Assembly (NCBI RefSeq): GCF_001866655.1
Contig: NZ_MLYR01000008.1
Span: 34,368-98,367 of the forward strand
Direction of reading: 5' to 3'
Length of the DNA: 64,000 bases
DNA from: Bacillus sp. MUM 116
GTDB taxonomy: Bacteria; Bacillota; Bacilli; Bacillales; Cytobacillaceae
Positions 44,691 to 53,396 of this stretch are shown here, piece after piece (within the stretch, counting starts at the first letter, position 1; the number at the start of each line of letters is the position of its first letter). Under the pieces are notes generated by a model. The model was not told the DNA's origin and searched no databases. It worked only from the letters and a program-made list of their open reading frames with translations. Position numbers and translations under genes: made by a program.

Positions 44691-44723
44691 AAAAAAGACC
44701 ACTCTTCAAAGTATGAGAGTGGC
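44691..44723 (-). terminator. Riboswitch-controlled terminator of the yko operon
   Basis: GGCCACTCT / AGAGTGGTC stem followed by TTTTTT on the minus strand. It lies between the TPP aptamer and ykoE and is the expected expression platform. Confidence 0.85.
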
Positions 44724-44774
44724 CATGATACATCAATTCCTATAAGTAACCATCAATAGGCTTATCATAACAAA

Positions 44775-44858
44775 CCACTTCCCTACGCTAGTATGAACTA
44801 GATCAGGTTCTAAGGGTCGAGATGCGAACATCCCTCTCAGCACAAGGCACCCCTAGTG
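44775..44858 (-). ncRNA. TPP (THI-box) riboswitch
   Basis: The minus strand reads, in order, GGGGTGCC, GCTGAGAGGGA, ACCCTTAGAACCTGATCTAG and AGCGTAGGGAAG. These are the conserved pieces of the thiamine pyrophosphate aptamer (P1, CTGAGA and GAACCTGA loops). It controls ykoE-ykoD-ykoC-tenA by transcription termination. Confidence 0.97.
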
Positions 44859-44963
44859 GAAAGATCTTGTAAATTCAATTTTATAAATATAAATGTACAA
44901 TAATTTAAAACAAATTACAACAATTTTCCGACATCTTATGGATCTAAGTATATTATATTGAAA

Positions 44964-45107
44964 TTAATGCTCTGATTTTCTACTTTTATGAGATTTCATC
45001 TCTACAAGTTGCATTTTATTAAATAACCGGCCTACTTTTGTTGATGTTTCATCATTTAAATTTGCATTTTGTAGTCCGAATGTGATTTTATCTTCGAAAT
45101 TAGTAAT
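44964..45107 (-). pseudogene. Unassigned coding remnant
   Basis: An open frame without a start reads NFEDKITFGLQNANLNDETS and continues to MKSHKSRKSEH before TAA. The composition is protein-like and very hydrophilic. Family not recognised. The rest of 44859-45340 has no clear content. Confidence 0.25.
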
Positions 45108-45340
45108 TTATTAATTATTCGACATATTCCGTTTTTTTCGACCCCCTCAGAAGATCTCTATGTTTCAAGATATCATTCTTTTTGGATTACCATTTCTTAC
45201 TGAATAATGTAAAGAGCTTAATGAAGTGTTGATAATTAGTGGTCTACAGGAATTCTAACGGGCAGGGGGTTGGAAAGGAAATATTTAGGTAAATGGAGAA
45301 TTATTAAAAATAGTATATTTACCAAAGGGGAAAAATTCCG

Positions 45341-45607
45341 TTGAAGAAATTATTAACAGCAATAATTCTATTATTAATAAGTTTAATATATGTAATTTAT
45401 AGGGTTACAAAAGCATCTTTGTATCTACCTGAGTTTTCCATTAATGCAAAAAATCCAGTGAGTTTGCATTGGAATTTTATTGCTATTGATACGGGGATTA
45501 CGCAAGGTGGTCCCGGATCAATTTATTGGATTTGGATGACTCCGATTTATTTGCTTGTCTTAGTTTCTTTAATTCTTACCTTTTTAGCTTTTAAAAAGAA
45601 AAGGTAA
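45341..45607 (+). CDS. Small two-helix membrane protein, unknown
   Basis: Protein of 88 residues with a hydrophobic N-terminal helix (about 4-22) and another at 63-82, ending in FKKKR. Between them is a polar loop (INAKNPVSLHWNFIAIDTGI). TTG 45341 has AAAGGGGA about 10 nt upstream. Not recognised. A palindromic hairpin with T7 follows the gene. Confidence 0.6.
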   Translation: MKKLLTAIILLLISLIYVIYRVTKASLYLPEFSINAKNPVSLHWNFIAIDTGITQGGPGSIYWIWMTPIYLLVLVSLILTFLAFKKKR

Positions 45608-45634
45608 AATAATCATTCCTTCAAAGAAATTATT

Positions 45635-45656
45635 GGCTGCGTATGCAGCTTTTTTT
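45635..45656 (+). terminator. Terminator after the small membrane protein
   Basis: GGCTGCGTATGCAGC followed by seven T. The same hairpin design (AAAGCTGCATATGCAGCTTT) recurs at 47169. Confidence 0.75.
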
Positions 45657-45856
45657 GTGCTCTGCACAATGTAACATAATACATATTTGGCTTAGTGACA
45701 GGGTTCTTGCTGTAGACCGCAAAGTACGTTTAGTTTAACAACAAGGGGAAAATGTTAATTATTTTTTAGGATAAAACTGGTAAATTGAATCATGTATTTA
45801 TTCTCTTAATGCGTTATACTTTTTAAGTCTGAAAATTTAATCTAGGGAGGAATTTG

Positions 45857-46771
45857 ATGTTAAGAAAATTAATACGTGTTCTGCCTTTTCCCGTTATGGC
45901 TCTAGCGTTAGTTTTCTCTTTAGCTTTTGATTTTGAAGGAAAGGCGAATGCAGCTAGTCCAACATCGAGTCTCGTTTTGTCTAAGCAGGTGTTTGCAGAA
46001 AGTCACCCGGCATGGCAAGCCCTGCATGGCTTGACCGCTGAGCAGTATCAGCGGACATTCAATGAACTGGTAAAGAAAGGCTATAGACTCATCGATGTTA
46101 GTAGCTACACAATCGGTGGAAAAGATCGCTACGCTGCCATCTGGGAGAAACGAAATGGCCCCGCATGGCAAGCCCGACATGGTTTGACCGCTGAGCAGTA
46201 TCAGCGGACATTCAATGAATTGGTTAAGAAAGGCTATAGGCTTATTCATATTAATGTTCACACAAACGGTAGTGGAAAAGATCGTTATGCTGCAATTTGG
46301 GTGAAACAAAAAGGTCCCGCATGGCAAGCCCGACATGGCTTGACCGCAGAGCAGTATCAGCGGACGTTCAATGAATTGGTTAAGAAAGGCTATAGGCTTA
46401 TTCATATTAATGTTCACACAAACGGTAGTGGAAAAGATCGTTATGCTGCAATTTGGGTGAAACAAAAAGGTCCCGCATGGCAAGCCCGACATGGCTTGAC
46501 CGCAGAGCAGCTTCAACGGACGTTCAATGAACTGGTAAAGAAAGGCTATAGACTCATCGATGTTAGTAGTTACACAATCGGTGGAAAAGATCGTTATGCT
46601 GCAATTTGGGTGAAACAAAAAGGTCCCGCATGGCAAGCCCGACATGGCTTGACCGCTGAGCAGTATCAGCGGACATTCAATGAATTGGTTAAGAAAGGCT
46701 ATAGGCTTATTCATATTAATGTTCACACAAACAATGGAAAAGATCGTTATGCTGCGATCTGGGTGAAATAA
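45857..46771 (+). CDS. Secreted protein of five BTRD1-like tandem repeats
   Basis: Exported protein of 304 residues. A signal peptide (1-34) ends in KANA before ASPTSS. The rest is five repeats of 51-52 residues, each with AWQARHGLTAEQYQRTFNEL, KKGYRL and KDRYAAIWVK, as in the bacterial tandem repeat domain 1 family. ATG 45857 follows AGGGAGG by 6 nt. The domain also occurs in secreted hydrolases and adhesive or beta-lactamase-linked proteins; here nothing else is fused to it. Repeats 2 and 3 are virtually identical at DNA level, pointing to recent duplication. Role unknown; extracellular binding is plausible. Confidence 0.88.
   Translation: MLRKLIRVLPFPVMALALVFSLAFDFEGKANAASPTSSLVLSKQVFAESHPAWQALHGLTAEQYQRTFNELVKKGYRLIDVSSYTIGGKDRYAAIWEKRNGPAWQARHGLTAEQYQRTFNELVKKGYRLIHINVHTNGSGKDRYAAIWVKQKGPAWQARHGLTAEQYQRTFNELVKKGYRLIHINVHTNGSGKDRYAAIWVKQKGPAWQARHGLTAEQLQRTFNELVKKGYRLIDVSSYTIGGKDRYAAIWVKQKGPAWQARHGLTAEQYQRTFNELVKKGYRLIHINVHTNNGKDRYAAIWVK
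46010..46771 (+). repeat. Five tandem DNA repeats of 153-156 bp
   Basis: Units begin at GCATGGCAAGCC at 46010, 46163, 46319, 46475 and 46628, each in frame with the protein repeats. There are two sub-types: RLIDVSSYTIG (units 1 and 4) and RLIHINVHTN (units 2, 3 and 5). Confidence 0.95.
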
Positions 46772-46863
46772 GATGGTCCCGTATGCAGGCTCGGAAATAT
46801 AAAATGTCACAAGGTAGAGAATTCCAAAAAATCAGCCGGAAGAATAATGAACAAAATTCAAAG

Positions 46864-46892
46864 AACCGATTCCAAAAATCGAATCGGTTCAT
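46864..46892 (+). terminator. Terminator after the repeat protein
   Basis: AACCGATTC / GAATCGGTT stem, then CATTT. Located 93 bp past the stop. Confidence 0.6.
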
Positions 46893-47168
46893 TTATCGAA
46901 ACGAAGTAGGGGTCTGTGTAGCAACCGAACCAATAAAAAAGACCGCTATCAGTTTGTTTTGCTTTTTTAGTAAATTCCTGCCATAAATCAATATAAGGCT
47001 ATCCTATAACAGCAGCATTCCCCAACTTTTTTTGGAAAACCTTTCGGATTGACATATAGCATTATTTCACAAACCTGCCATTTAGCTTAATAATAAAAGT
47101 TCTGAAGTTCAGCTAATGTAACCTTTCATCCATTAACTTACATTCATTCCTTGCCCTGGATCCACAAA

Positions 47169-47197
47169 AAAAGCTGCATATGCAGCTTTTACTTTTT
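47169..47197. terminator. Orphan palindromic hairpin
   Basis: AAAAGCTGCATATGCAGCTTTT is a perfect 22-bp palindrome followed by ACTTTTTTT. No intact gene precedes it. No other content was recognised in 46893-47588. Confidence 0.55.
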
Positions 47198-47588
47198 TTA
47201 ACCATTAGTTAAGAATTTATTAGTCTTCAACTTCTATACGAAATAATATGGACTGGCAACGTCTATATTTTTACCCATCTATTCGCTAATTAATATGATG
47301 ACATTAAGATTTTTCTTTCCAAAAGTTTTCAACCTCTAATTCCCGCAGAATAAATGCCAATTATAGTAAATAGAAATCATAGTTAGTTCTAAAAGATCAC
47401 AATCAAAAACGATTGTATTTGATAATTTAAATTTTCCCGTTTTTTTTAATCGGAAAACCTTTGATTAGTCGTTATTAAAACTATTGTCAAAAACAAATTA
47501 TCAATAACTTCCCTTTGTGATCAGATACGACCCCTGAATAGAAGATGATAATTACTTATATTGGAAAAAGTCTTGCGGATTAGAGCAG

Positions 47589-47696
47589 CTACCCTGTCAC
47601 TAGGCCTATACCTGTAGTTTTCGTGTACTTCACCATTTCCATCATTATTTTAAGTGCTTCTGGTGCTACCTTGTAATTATCAATTCGTTGTTCCAA
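47589..47696 (-). pseudogene. Remnant: N-terminus of an AhpD-like carboxymuconolactone decarboxylase
   Basis: From TTG 47696 (GGAGGTAATTAAA upstream) the minus strand encodes EQRIDNYKVAPEALKIMMEM and stops at 35 residues. The start matches the N-terminus of AhpD-like alkylhydroperoxidases (about 145 residues); the catalytic CXXC part is gone. Start signals are still good. Confidence 0.6.
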
Positions 47697-47738
47697 TTTA
47701 ATTACCTCCTAAAAAAGTTTATTCAATATCTTATTAAA

Positions 47739-47876
47739 CTACCTAAAAAAAATCTTAAAAGATGGGCAATCAGAAAGGTTTTCGTACTGTCCACTTTTCC
47801 ATTCTGTTTTTAATTTCTCATATTCAATTTCAAACCATGTTCTCAAACTATTAATTGCATGATCGTCTACTGCCAT
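47739..47876 (-). CDS. Possible 45-residue protein or fragment
   Basis: Starts MAVDDHAINSLRTWFEIEYE and continues to SDCPSFKIFFR. Weak ribosome binding site. The composition is plausible for a protein, but the family is not recognised; it may be the 3' end of a lost gene. Confidence 0.3.
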   Translation of the reverse strand: MAVDDHAINSLRTWFEIEYEKLKTEWKSGQYENLSDCPSFKIFFR

Positions 47877-48015
47877 TATTAGTAACCTATACATATAGAG
47901 AGGCTTTAAACGTTCTAATCAAAGGTCCTCAATATATTAATGAAACACAGTTAAAAAGAATGATTGAAGAGGAATTGGAGATTGAAGAGCATTGGGAGAA
48001 TCGGAAGTAAAACAA

Positions 48016-48155
48016 ATGTGTGCTTACTGCGCAACGCAAAGTGGTTTCCCCAAACGGAAATGAAGCGGCTTCCAGGTGGCGAGTATGGTAATTGATATTG
48101 CAAAAAGTGTTTTCTAGAAGGAGAACATTGGAAATTGCCTTGGAATCGAAAATAG
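48016..48155 (+). pseudogene. Remnant: small zinc-ribbon protein, copy A
   Basis: Reads MCAYC, then after a small insertion KWFPQTEMKRLPGGEYGN, an in-frame TGA, then YCKKCFLEGEHWKLPWNRK. The CxxC...CxxC pattern suggests a zinc ribbon of about 45 residues broken by a frameshift and a nonsense codon. A second decayed copy is at 59863. Confidence 0.55.
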
Positions 48156-48212
48156 GAGAGGCACAAAATGAAATGTGAATTTAAGGATAGCTATCCTCAC
48201 CTCTCCAGAAAT

Positions 48213-48230
48213 GCGCCCGATTATGGATGA
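48213..48230 (+). repeat. Dispersed repeat copy
   Basis: GCGCCCGATTATGGATGA, GAAGATC-type variant. Confidence 0.4.
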
Positions 48231-48232
48231 TC

Positions 48233-48409
48233 TTATTGATAATTGGCTTTAACTATTGCTTGTAGGGTCATTTTCATAATCCGTTTTTTTGTACCTTTAC
48301 TTATATAAGGTTTTGCACTCTTTTTTTTGTTTGCACTAGCTCGCCAACGATTCCAACCTTTCTTGTCTGTTCCTCTCCCTGTTCCACCTTTTCCTTTAGC
48401 TTTACTCAT
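48233..48409 (-). CDS. Small basic protein, 58 residues
   Basis: Starts MSKAKGKGGTGRGTDKKGWN at ATG 48409, with GGGGTGATTTT upstream, and ends MKMTLQAIVKANYQ. Rich in Lys, Arg and Gly, so it probably binds nucleic acid or is a small spore-type protein. I do not recognise the family. Confidence 0.6.
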   Translation of the reverse strand: MSKAKGKGGTGRGTDKKGWNRWRASANKKKSAKPYISKGTKKRIMKMTLQAIVKANYQ

Positions 48410-48612
48410 AAAATCACCCCATTATTATTCTAGGTTGAGTTACCTTTCTGGTTAGTTTTAGTCATTTTACTGGGTTATTGACCAAGCATATTGCAATTAA
48501 TAACATCCTTAAGGTCACCCATACAATTGTGTAGAAACAATAAACTAATATCGACGAACGCTGGTACTGGGCCTAAAGCTAAAATAGTTGCAAACAGTTG
48601 CATTAAAACAAT

Positions 48613-48645
48613 AAAAGCCCACTCATTAACGAGTGGACTGATTTT
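48613..48645 (-). terminator. Terminator downstream of tRNA-Ile
   Basis: CCACTC / GAGTGG stem, with GCTTTTATT on the minus strand. It lies 80 bp beyond the tRNA 3' end. Confidence 0.65.
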
Positions 48646-48724
48646 TCGTTTTCTGACCTAATTGCTAAAAATAACGATTAATCCAATAATTCCAAAAATA
48701 AGGCAGATTATAGTTATAAAAGTA

Positions 48725-48801
<77 letters not shown>

Positions 48802-48803
48802 AT

Positions 48804-48854
48804 ATTGCGGAGGCAGGATTTGAACCTGCGACCTTCGGGTTATGAGCCCGACGA
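48804..48854 (-). pseudogene. Truncated tRNA-fMet (3' 50 nt), candidate attachment site
   Basis: 51 bp identical to 63731-63781, the 3' two-thirds of the intact initiator tRNA gene, in the same orientation. The 5' part is replaced by the end of desR. This direct repeat would be the distal att site of an element integrated at the tRNA 3' end. Confidence 0.85.
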
Positions 48855-49397
48855 TCCGGTCGGGAGCTTCATTTTATACATGATGGTTGAAATATAATGT
48901 CTTACCATTCCATAGGTGCTCCTTTTCTGATTAGAGATTTTATTTTTGATTGTCCTACCGGCAAACTGCTTTAAGCCTTCCGTTTCCCGTTCGTAATAAC
49001 TGGAATCTGCGTCCATTAGTTCGTTCGCGTAAATTCTGTTTCCATTCATAATGCTGCGAATCGAGCAGGCTAACTCATCGCTTGGGCTGTCCTTTAATAA
49101 GTAACCTCTTACATCTGCTTTTAGTGCCCGCTCAAAATAACCTGCCCTTGCGAAGGTTGTTAAAATGATTACTTTGCATTCAAATGGATGTAAAGCTTCA
49201 GCTGCCTCAAGTCCGCTCTTTTCAGGCATCTCTATATCCATTATACAAATATCGGGCTTCAATCGACGAACAAAAGTAAGGGCCTCTTCTCCATTGCTAG
49301 CCTTCCCGACCACTTCCATATCCTCTTCCAAATTAAGGAGAGAACCAATTGCCTCTAACAACATACCCTGATCCTCGGCAATGACAATTCGAATCAT
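48840..49397 (-). pseudogene. desR: DesR-like response regulator, C-terminus lost
   Basis: The receiver domain (about 1-120) is intact, with MIRIVIAEDQGMLLEAIGSL, phospho-Asp in ICIMDIEMPEKSG and Lys in YLLKDSPSDE. It matches DesR/NarL-type regulators. The LuxR-type helix-turn-helix is scrambled: the expected LTEREIEVL part is out of frame, RHYISTIMYKMKL is recognisable, and then the frame runs into the tRNA-fMet fragment (PTGSSGS, stop). It cannot be a normal DNA-binding regulator. It lies downstream of a des-type desaturase, but the kinase gene desK that should lie between them is missing. Confidence 0.8.
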
Positions 49398-49438
49398 CCT
49401 ATTTGTCTCCTTATCTGTCAGCTGTTTTTTAAGCAGAA

Positions 49439-49463
49439 ACTCCCCTTAAAATAAGAGGAGTCA
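49439..49463 (-). terminator. Terminator after the desaturase gene
   Basis: ACTCCCCTTA / TAAGAGGAGT stem between des and the desR remnant. Confidence 0.6.
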
Positions 49464-49478
49464 GCCATATATGGTATG

Positions 49479-50519
49479 CTATAGTTCCGGTTTTACTTTA
49501 ACAGAAACACTGCTTTTGGCTAAACCTTTGATCGCTTTATAGCTCACAAAGTTCTTGCTTTCCTCATCCCAAAGTCGGAAATGTAGTGATTTCAGACTTG
49601 TAGTAAGGGTGATTGTTGGTACGTTTTGTAAAGGAAGTGTATGATTATGTGCCTCCTCTAATTTATAGTTGGGAACCCTTGGACTTAAATGGTGAACATG
49701 ATGGTAGCCAATATTCCCAGTAAGAAATTGAATAAATTTTGGAAGCTTATAAAAAGAACTTCCCTCCACTGCTGCTTTTACATATTCCCAGTCTTGATTT
49801 CCTTCAAAATATGAATCTTCAAAAGTGTGCTGTACATAAAACAGCCAAATGCCCGCTGAACCTGATAGCATAAAAATCGTTCCTTGTACTAAAAGAAACG
49901 CCTGCCATCCGACTGCCCAGCAGAGTAATCCTGCTAAAGCAACAATCAATATATTCGTCAAATAGGTGTTCATACGTTCCTTTTTTCTTGCACCTCTTCG
50001 GTTAAATCTATTTTTAAGCAGGAAAACATAAATCGGACCTAATCCAAACATAACAAAAGGATTGCGATAGAAACGATAGGCTAAACGTAGTCTAAATGGT
50101 GCTGCCACATATTCATCCACAGTAAGTGTCCAAATATCTCCTGTTCCCCGCTTATCTAAGTTACCACTTGTAGCGTGATGCACAGCATGCTCATATCCCC
50201 ATTGATCAAACGGGAAAATGGTTAAAACCCCCATAACGGTCCCAACTATTCGATTGGCACGGCGACTTTTAAAGAAGGAATGATGGGTACAATCATGAAA
50301 AATAATGAAAATCCTAGTCAAAAACCCAGCTGCTATCACAGAAGGAACTAATGATAGCCAATAAGAAACAGATAAACTTTTATAAGCAAGATACCATAAG
50401 ATTAAAAATGGCACGACCGTGTTGATGAGCTGCCACACACTTTCCTTAGTCGTTGATTTTTCATAAGGAGCAACTTGTTTTTTTAAATTAGTAGTATTTT
50501 TTAAGGTCATTTTATTCAA
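49479..50519 (-). CDS. des: Membrane fatty acid desaturase (Des-like)
   Basis: Membrane desaturase of 346 residues that introduces a double bond into membrane phospholipid acyl chains using di-iron. The three histidine boxes are HDCTHH, HAVHHATSG and YHHVHHLSP, within four to six hydrophobic segments. ATG 50519 has GGAAGGA upstream. In B. subtilis, des is induced in the cold by DesK-DesR; here the kinase is missing and DesR is truncated, so that control is probably lost. A sigma-A type promoter stands directly upstream. Confidence 0.92.
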   Translation of the reverse strand: MNKMTLKNTTNLKKQVAPYEKSTTKESVWQLINTVVPFLILWYLAYKSLSVSYWLSLVPSVIAAGFLTRIFIIFHDCTHHSFFKSRRANRIVGTVMGVLTIFPFDQWGYEHAVHHATSGNLDKRGTGDIWTLTVDEYVAAPFRLRLAYRFYRNPFVMFGLGPIYVFLLKNRFNRRGARKKERMNTYLTNILIVALAGLLCWAVGWQAFLLVQGTIFMLSGSAGIWLFYVQHTFEDSYFEGNQDWEYVKAAVEGSSFYKLPKFIQFLTGNIGYHHVHHLSPRVPNYKLEEAHNHTLPLQNVPTITLTTSLKSLHFRLWDEESKNFVSYKAIKGLAKSSVSVKVKPEL

Positions 50520-50547
50520 AATTCCTTCCTATGTATTGTTAAATTTT

Positions 50548-50576
50548 ATTATAGTGGAATAAAAATCACCTTGTAA
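50548..50576 (-). promoter_or_regulatory. Sigma-A promoter of des
   Basis: TTACAA (50576-50571) and TATAAT (50553-50548), 17 bp apart on the minus strand. A CAGGTGTCAGGTGC element at 50580-50593 resembles a short repeat common in Bacillus intergenic DNA. Confidence 0.7.
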
Positions 50577-50802
50577 GTAACAGGTGTCAGGTGCAGAGTA
50601 TGATAAATGTCATATAAGTTGGTCTCAAAGAAATAATCCGCAAAATCCACCCAATTTTATATGTTACTTTTTAAAATTAAAATAAATGCCGATTTGTCTG
50701 GCACTTTTCAAGTATGATGGACCATATTCAGATCATGCATATGATGTTTTTTGGAGAGAATTCTATAAATATGTCGAAAAAAACAAAAAACGAGGTTAAG
50801 AA

Positions 50803-50981
50803 ATGAGTAAAAGAAGTTTTGCGGATTATCATGTAGCGAAGAAATAAAAAGAGCACTAGGTGTGTTAAAATACGAAACTCCTTCAGAAATTCAGAGTGAA
50901 TTCATTCCATTAGCAATGGAAAATCAGGAGCAGGCGTTTACGCAGCTTTCGGACCTTGGTGGGCATGGGCAATTGAAAACA
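50803..50981 (+). pseudogene. Remnant: N-terminus of a DEAD-box RNA helicase
   Basis: ATG 50803 reads MSKRSFADYH, then loses frame. The next frame gives SEEIKRALGVLKYETPSEIQ and SEFIPLAMEN, the Q-motif region of DEAD-box helicases. It joins directly to a fragment of the S1-domain gene. No ATPase motifs remain. Just upstream (50710-50800) is another short coding remnant ending KYVEKNKKRG. Confidence 0.7.
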
Positions 50982-51030
50982 CTCCACGTTAGCAAAACAG
51001 GGCGGTAGAGGCGGAAGAAGAGCATAACTT
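50982..51030 (+). pseudogene. S1-domain gene 3'-end fragment, copy 1
   Basis: CAAAACAGGGCGGTAGAGGC followed by GGAAGAAGAGCATAACTT matches the last 40 bp of the intact gene at 54.3 kb (encoding KQGGRGGRRG). It is fused to the DEAD-box remnant. 51031-51192 has no recognisable content. Confidence 0.65.
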
Positions 51031-51192
51031 TTGTTGGACATGGTAGGGTGTCAATCAAGCCTGTGCACCTGCTGTTGCGCTAGTCGCCTTTAAACAAAAA
51101 AGTTTTTTGCCCCTTAACCGATTGACTAGCTTTCTTAGCTTCCAGCCGGAACTATCCAGCAAACGTCTTATAAGTCTATGTATGGTTTTGGG

Positions 51193-51369
51193 TTAAGATC
51201 CTGAACTATGTTCAATTGCATTTTCCCAATTTTGGAAATAATACAATGCATTTTTCATCAGTTCTGGATGTGACTTTTTCACCTGCTTTTTAGGAGGGGG
51301 CTCTCCTTCCTGCTTAAAAAGTTCAGAAATTTTATTTACAACTTCCTCCATACTCATGCTAGTTTCCAT
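51193..51369 (-). CDS. Small hydrophilic protein, 58 residues
   Basis: From ATG 51369, with AAAGGAGCGGTAAA directly upstream, it encodes METSMSMEEVVNKISELFKQ, a proline-lysine stretch (EGEPPPKKQVKK), then HPELMKNALYYFQNWENAIE. It has a helical, soluble, acidic N-terminus. Strong start signals make it a likely real gene. Family not recognised. Confidence 0.65.
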   Translation of the reverse strand: METSMSMEEVVNKISELFKQEGEPPPKKQVKKSHPELMKNALYYFQNWENAIEHSSGS

Positions 51370-51574
51370 TTTACCGCTCCTTTCGCTATTTACCTACATC
51401 ATTTCCATTTTAAAAAAATAATACGAATGTATCTAAAACTCAGCAAATGGGATAGCCATACATTCCAATGTTTTCACGCCGTTTAAACTTTATCCTCCAT
51501 ATTTGTTATTCATCATTTTCAGTAATTCATTACCTTTATTTACATATGCTTTATAAACGAGGAGTGAAAAACTT

Positions 51575-51868
51575 ATGCAAAATCAACAGTTTGATATCGA
51601 AACGCTTAAACGAATTAGAAATAAACTGGATTATATTTACTCCATAGCAAAATGTAATTACAATGACCACCCTGAATTAATGGATACTATTGAAAATTTA
51701 GCCCAGGTAGCAAATATGTTTGCGAATGTTAGGATTCACGAGTTAAACGATCGTATAGAAATCTCGGGCCCTCAAGGATTTATAGTGTCTAAACTAGCTA
51801 ACGCATACTCCAGAATGAAAGATTATGAGAAACAAAAAGATAGTGACTTTCCTACTTGGAAGCTCTAA
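51575..51868 (+). CDS. Hypothetical protein, 97 residues
   Basis: Soluble protein starting MQNQQFDIETLKRIRNKLDY and ending DSDFPTWKL, mostly alpha-helical by composition. GAGGAGTG lies 8 nt before the ATG. No motif recognised. It lies between unrelated small genes. Confidence 0.65.
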   Translation: MQNQQFDIETLKRIRNKLDYIYSIAKCNYNDHPELMDTIENLAQVANMFANVRIHELNDRIEISGPQGFIVSKLANAYSRMKDYEKQKDSDFPTWKL

Positions 51869-51959
51869 TGTTCTTTCTTTTGACAATATAAAAACGTAAA
51901 AGGTAACTTTGACAAGATTGCTCTGATATTGTTTTTATATCTGTTGAGTTACCTTAAAG

Positions 51960-51987
51960 AAGGCAAGCCAATTACAGGCTTGCCTTT
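51960..51987 (-). terminator. Terminator of the S1-domain pseudogene (copy 2)
   Basis: AAGGCAAGCC / GGCTTGCCTT, the same hairpin that follows the intact gene at 54790. Confidence 0.8.
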
Positions 51988-52026
51988 ATCTATATGATGA
52001 AGTTTTTTAAAACGTAACAAGTTTAC

Positions 52027-52350
52027 CGCGTCTTCCACCTCTACCGCCCTACTTTGCTCCATTGTTAGGTTTGAGGGTAGATAAATTCGCTTCACTCGTC
52101 TTTAAAAAACGAGCCATTTTATCTTCAAAACTTTCCTTTGGTTTGAAATTTCGTTTTGAACGGAAATCATTGAAACGGCTATCAACTTTTCTTTGGCGTG
52201 GTGGGCTTTGTGTGTAAGTATAGGTTTGACCTTCGGGTCTGTCTATCGCTTTTTTGATGGACAAGGCAATTTTTCCGTCGTTCACACTTAATCACTTTTA
52301 CTTCAATCTGGTCGCCTATTTTTAGATTGTCATTTACATCTTTTACATAG
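52027..52350 (-). pseudogene. S1-domain gene pseudogene, copy 2
   Basis: The minus strand matches the intact S1 gene from DSYVKDVND onwards, with a frameshift after IEVKVI, a nonsense codon in place of Gln near the end, and loss of the normal stop. The first third of the gene is missing. It keeps the terminator. Confidence 0.8.
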
Positions 52351-52540
52351 CTATCAAAATGCCGTTTTCTGCCTATTTCAGAAACTTACTCAAATCAGTT
52401 GAATAAAAAACAGCAACTTTAAGAAAAAGAATTGGATAATATAAAGAAGTTCTGCCAAACTTAAATTATAAAATATGCCTTCAACAACCATGAGCATAAA
52501 TTATTATTTAATTATTATAGATTCTAGATAAGGTGAGAGA

Positions 52541-52708
52541 ATGAGGGAAAGTATTTTTGCTGTTGGAAAAGAAGTAAAAATTAAAGCGTCCGGCGAATCA
52601 GTGACAATCTATAAATGTCAGTTTGTTAAAAACATGAAAAGGTACGCATACATTGTTAATGAATATCCAAATACCTTTTTCTTTGAAGAAGAATTAACTG
52701 AAGAATAA
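52541..52708 (+). CDS. Small protein, 55 residues
   Basis: Starts MRESIFAVGKEVKIKASGES, continues YKCQFVKNMKRYAYIVNEYP and ends FFFEEELTEE. This is a beta-rich composition like small Bacillus proteins of unknown role. AAGGTGAGAG precedes the ATG. Not recognised by name. Confidence 0.55.
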   Translation: MRESIFAVGKEVKIKASGESVTIYKCQFVKNMKRYAYIVNEYPNTFFFEEELTEE

Positions 52709-52915
52709 TAACAATTAATCATCATTAGCTAATGGTGAAGAATAGAATTCCTGCAGATGAGTTTGGTAGAATATCCTCTTTAAACTAAATGCCCTTTAAA
52801 TTAGGCTTCAATTTGTCTCAAAAGACTTGTGTGGTAATAAATGGATGAGAAAAAGAGCAGTTATCAACTACTAACTACTCTTCTATCAGGGTTCCTTATT
52901 CTTTATGCTAATGAT

Positions 52916-53023
52916 CTAGTCAGTTGTAGGTCTCTTCCTTGGGTTAAACCAATCCTTCAACTTGTTTTTCAAGTAATCCTTTAAAAAAATACGTTTTTTT
53001 CTCTTTTTATCACGATTTTTCAT
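52916..53023 (-). CDS. Possible basic 35-residue peptide
   Basis: MKNRDKKRKKRIFLKDYLKN, then KLKDWFNPRKRPTTD. GGGGTGATG lies about 9 nt upstream. Very basic; could be a real small protein. Not recognised. 52709-52915 is otherwise empty. Confidence 0.4.
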   Translation of the reverse strand: MKNRDKKRKKRIFLKDYLKNKLKDWFNPRKRPTTD

Positions 53024-53123
53024 GGGAAATCATCACCCCAATTTACTGAATAGAGTGGTTCCCCTGATATTATACCTCAGAAAAAGACTCAAAGGAATTT
53101 CACTGTAGACAATACAGACGAAC

Positions 53124-53396
53124 TTATTTAACTGCTTCTTTTAATTCCTTGCCAGGTTTAAAAGCTGGAATCTTAGAAGCAGGAATCTGAATTTCTTCCC
53201 CTGTTTGTGGGTTACGGCCTGTTCGAGCTGCGCGCTCACGTACTTCGAATGTCCCGAATCCAATTAACTGGATTTTCTCTTCCCTAGCAAGTGCACTAGA
53301 GATGGTTTCAATCAACGCATCCACAGCTTTTGTGGCATCATTCTTGGTTAGCTCCGCTTGAGTCGCAACAGTATTTACTAATTCTGTTTTATTCAT
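53124..53396 (-). CDS. hup: DNA-binding protein HU
   Basis: Histone-like protein of 90 residues that bends and compacts DNA as a dimer. [20 protein letters not shown], the [20 protein letters not shown] arm and the [12 protein letters not shown] end are typical of bacterial HU. ATG 53396 follows GAGGTG by 7 nt. The C-terminal fragment at 9.0 kb is a remnant of another HU gene. A genome of this type usually has a main hbs gene elsewhere, so this may be a secondary copy. Confidence 0.95.
   Translation of the reverse strand: MNKTELVNTVATQAELTKNDATKAVDALIETISSALAREEKIQLIGFGTFEVRERAARTGRNPQTGEEIQIPASKIPAFKPGKELKEAVK

Noticed and set aside
46010..46771. Regularly spaced repeats as a possible CRISPR array
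   Set aside because: Units are about 155 bp, coding and in frame, with no short repeat-spacer pattern.
45920..46810. 296-codon open frame on the minus strand opposite the repeat protein
   Set aside because: It is the antisense of the tandem repeats; a frame open in one unit stays open in all. It lacks a ribosome site, whereas the plus strand has a signal peptide and strong start.
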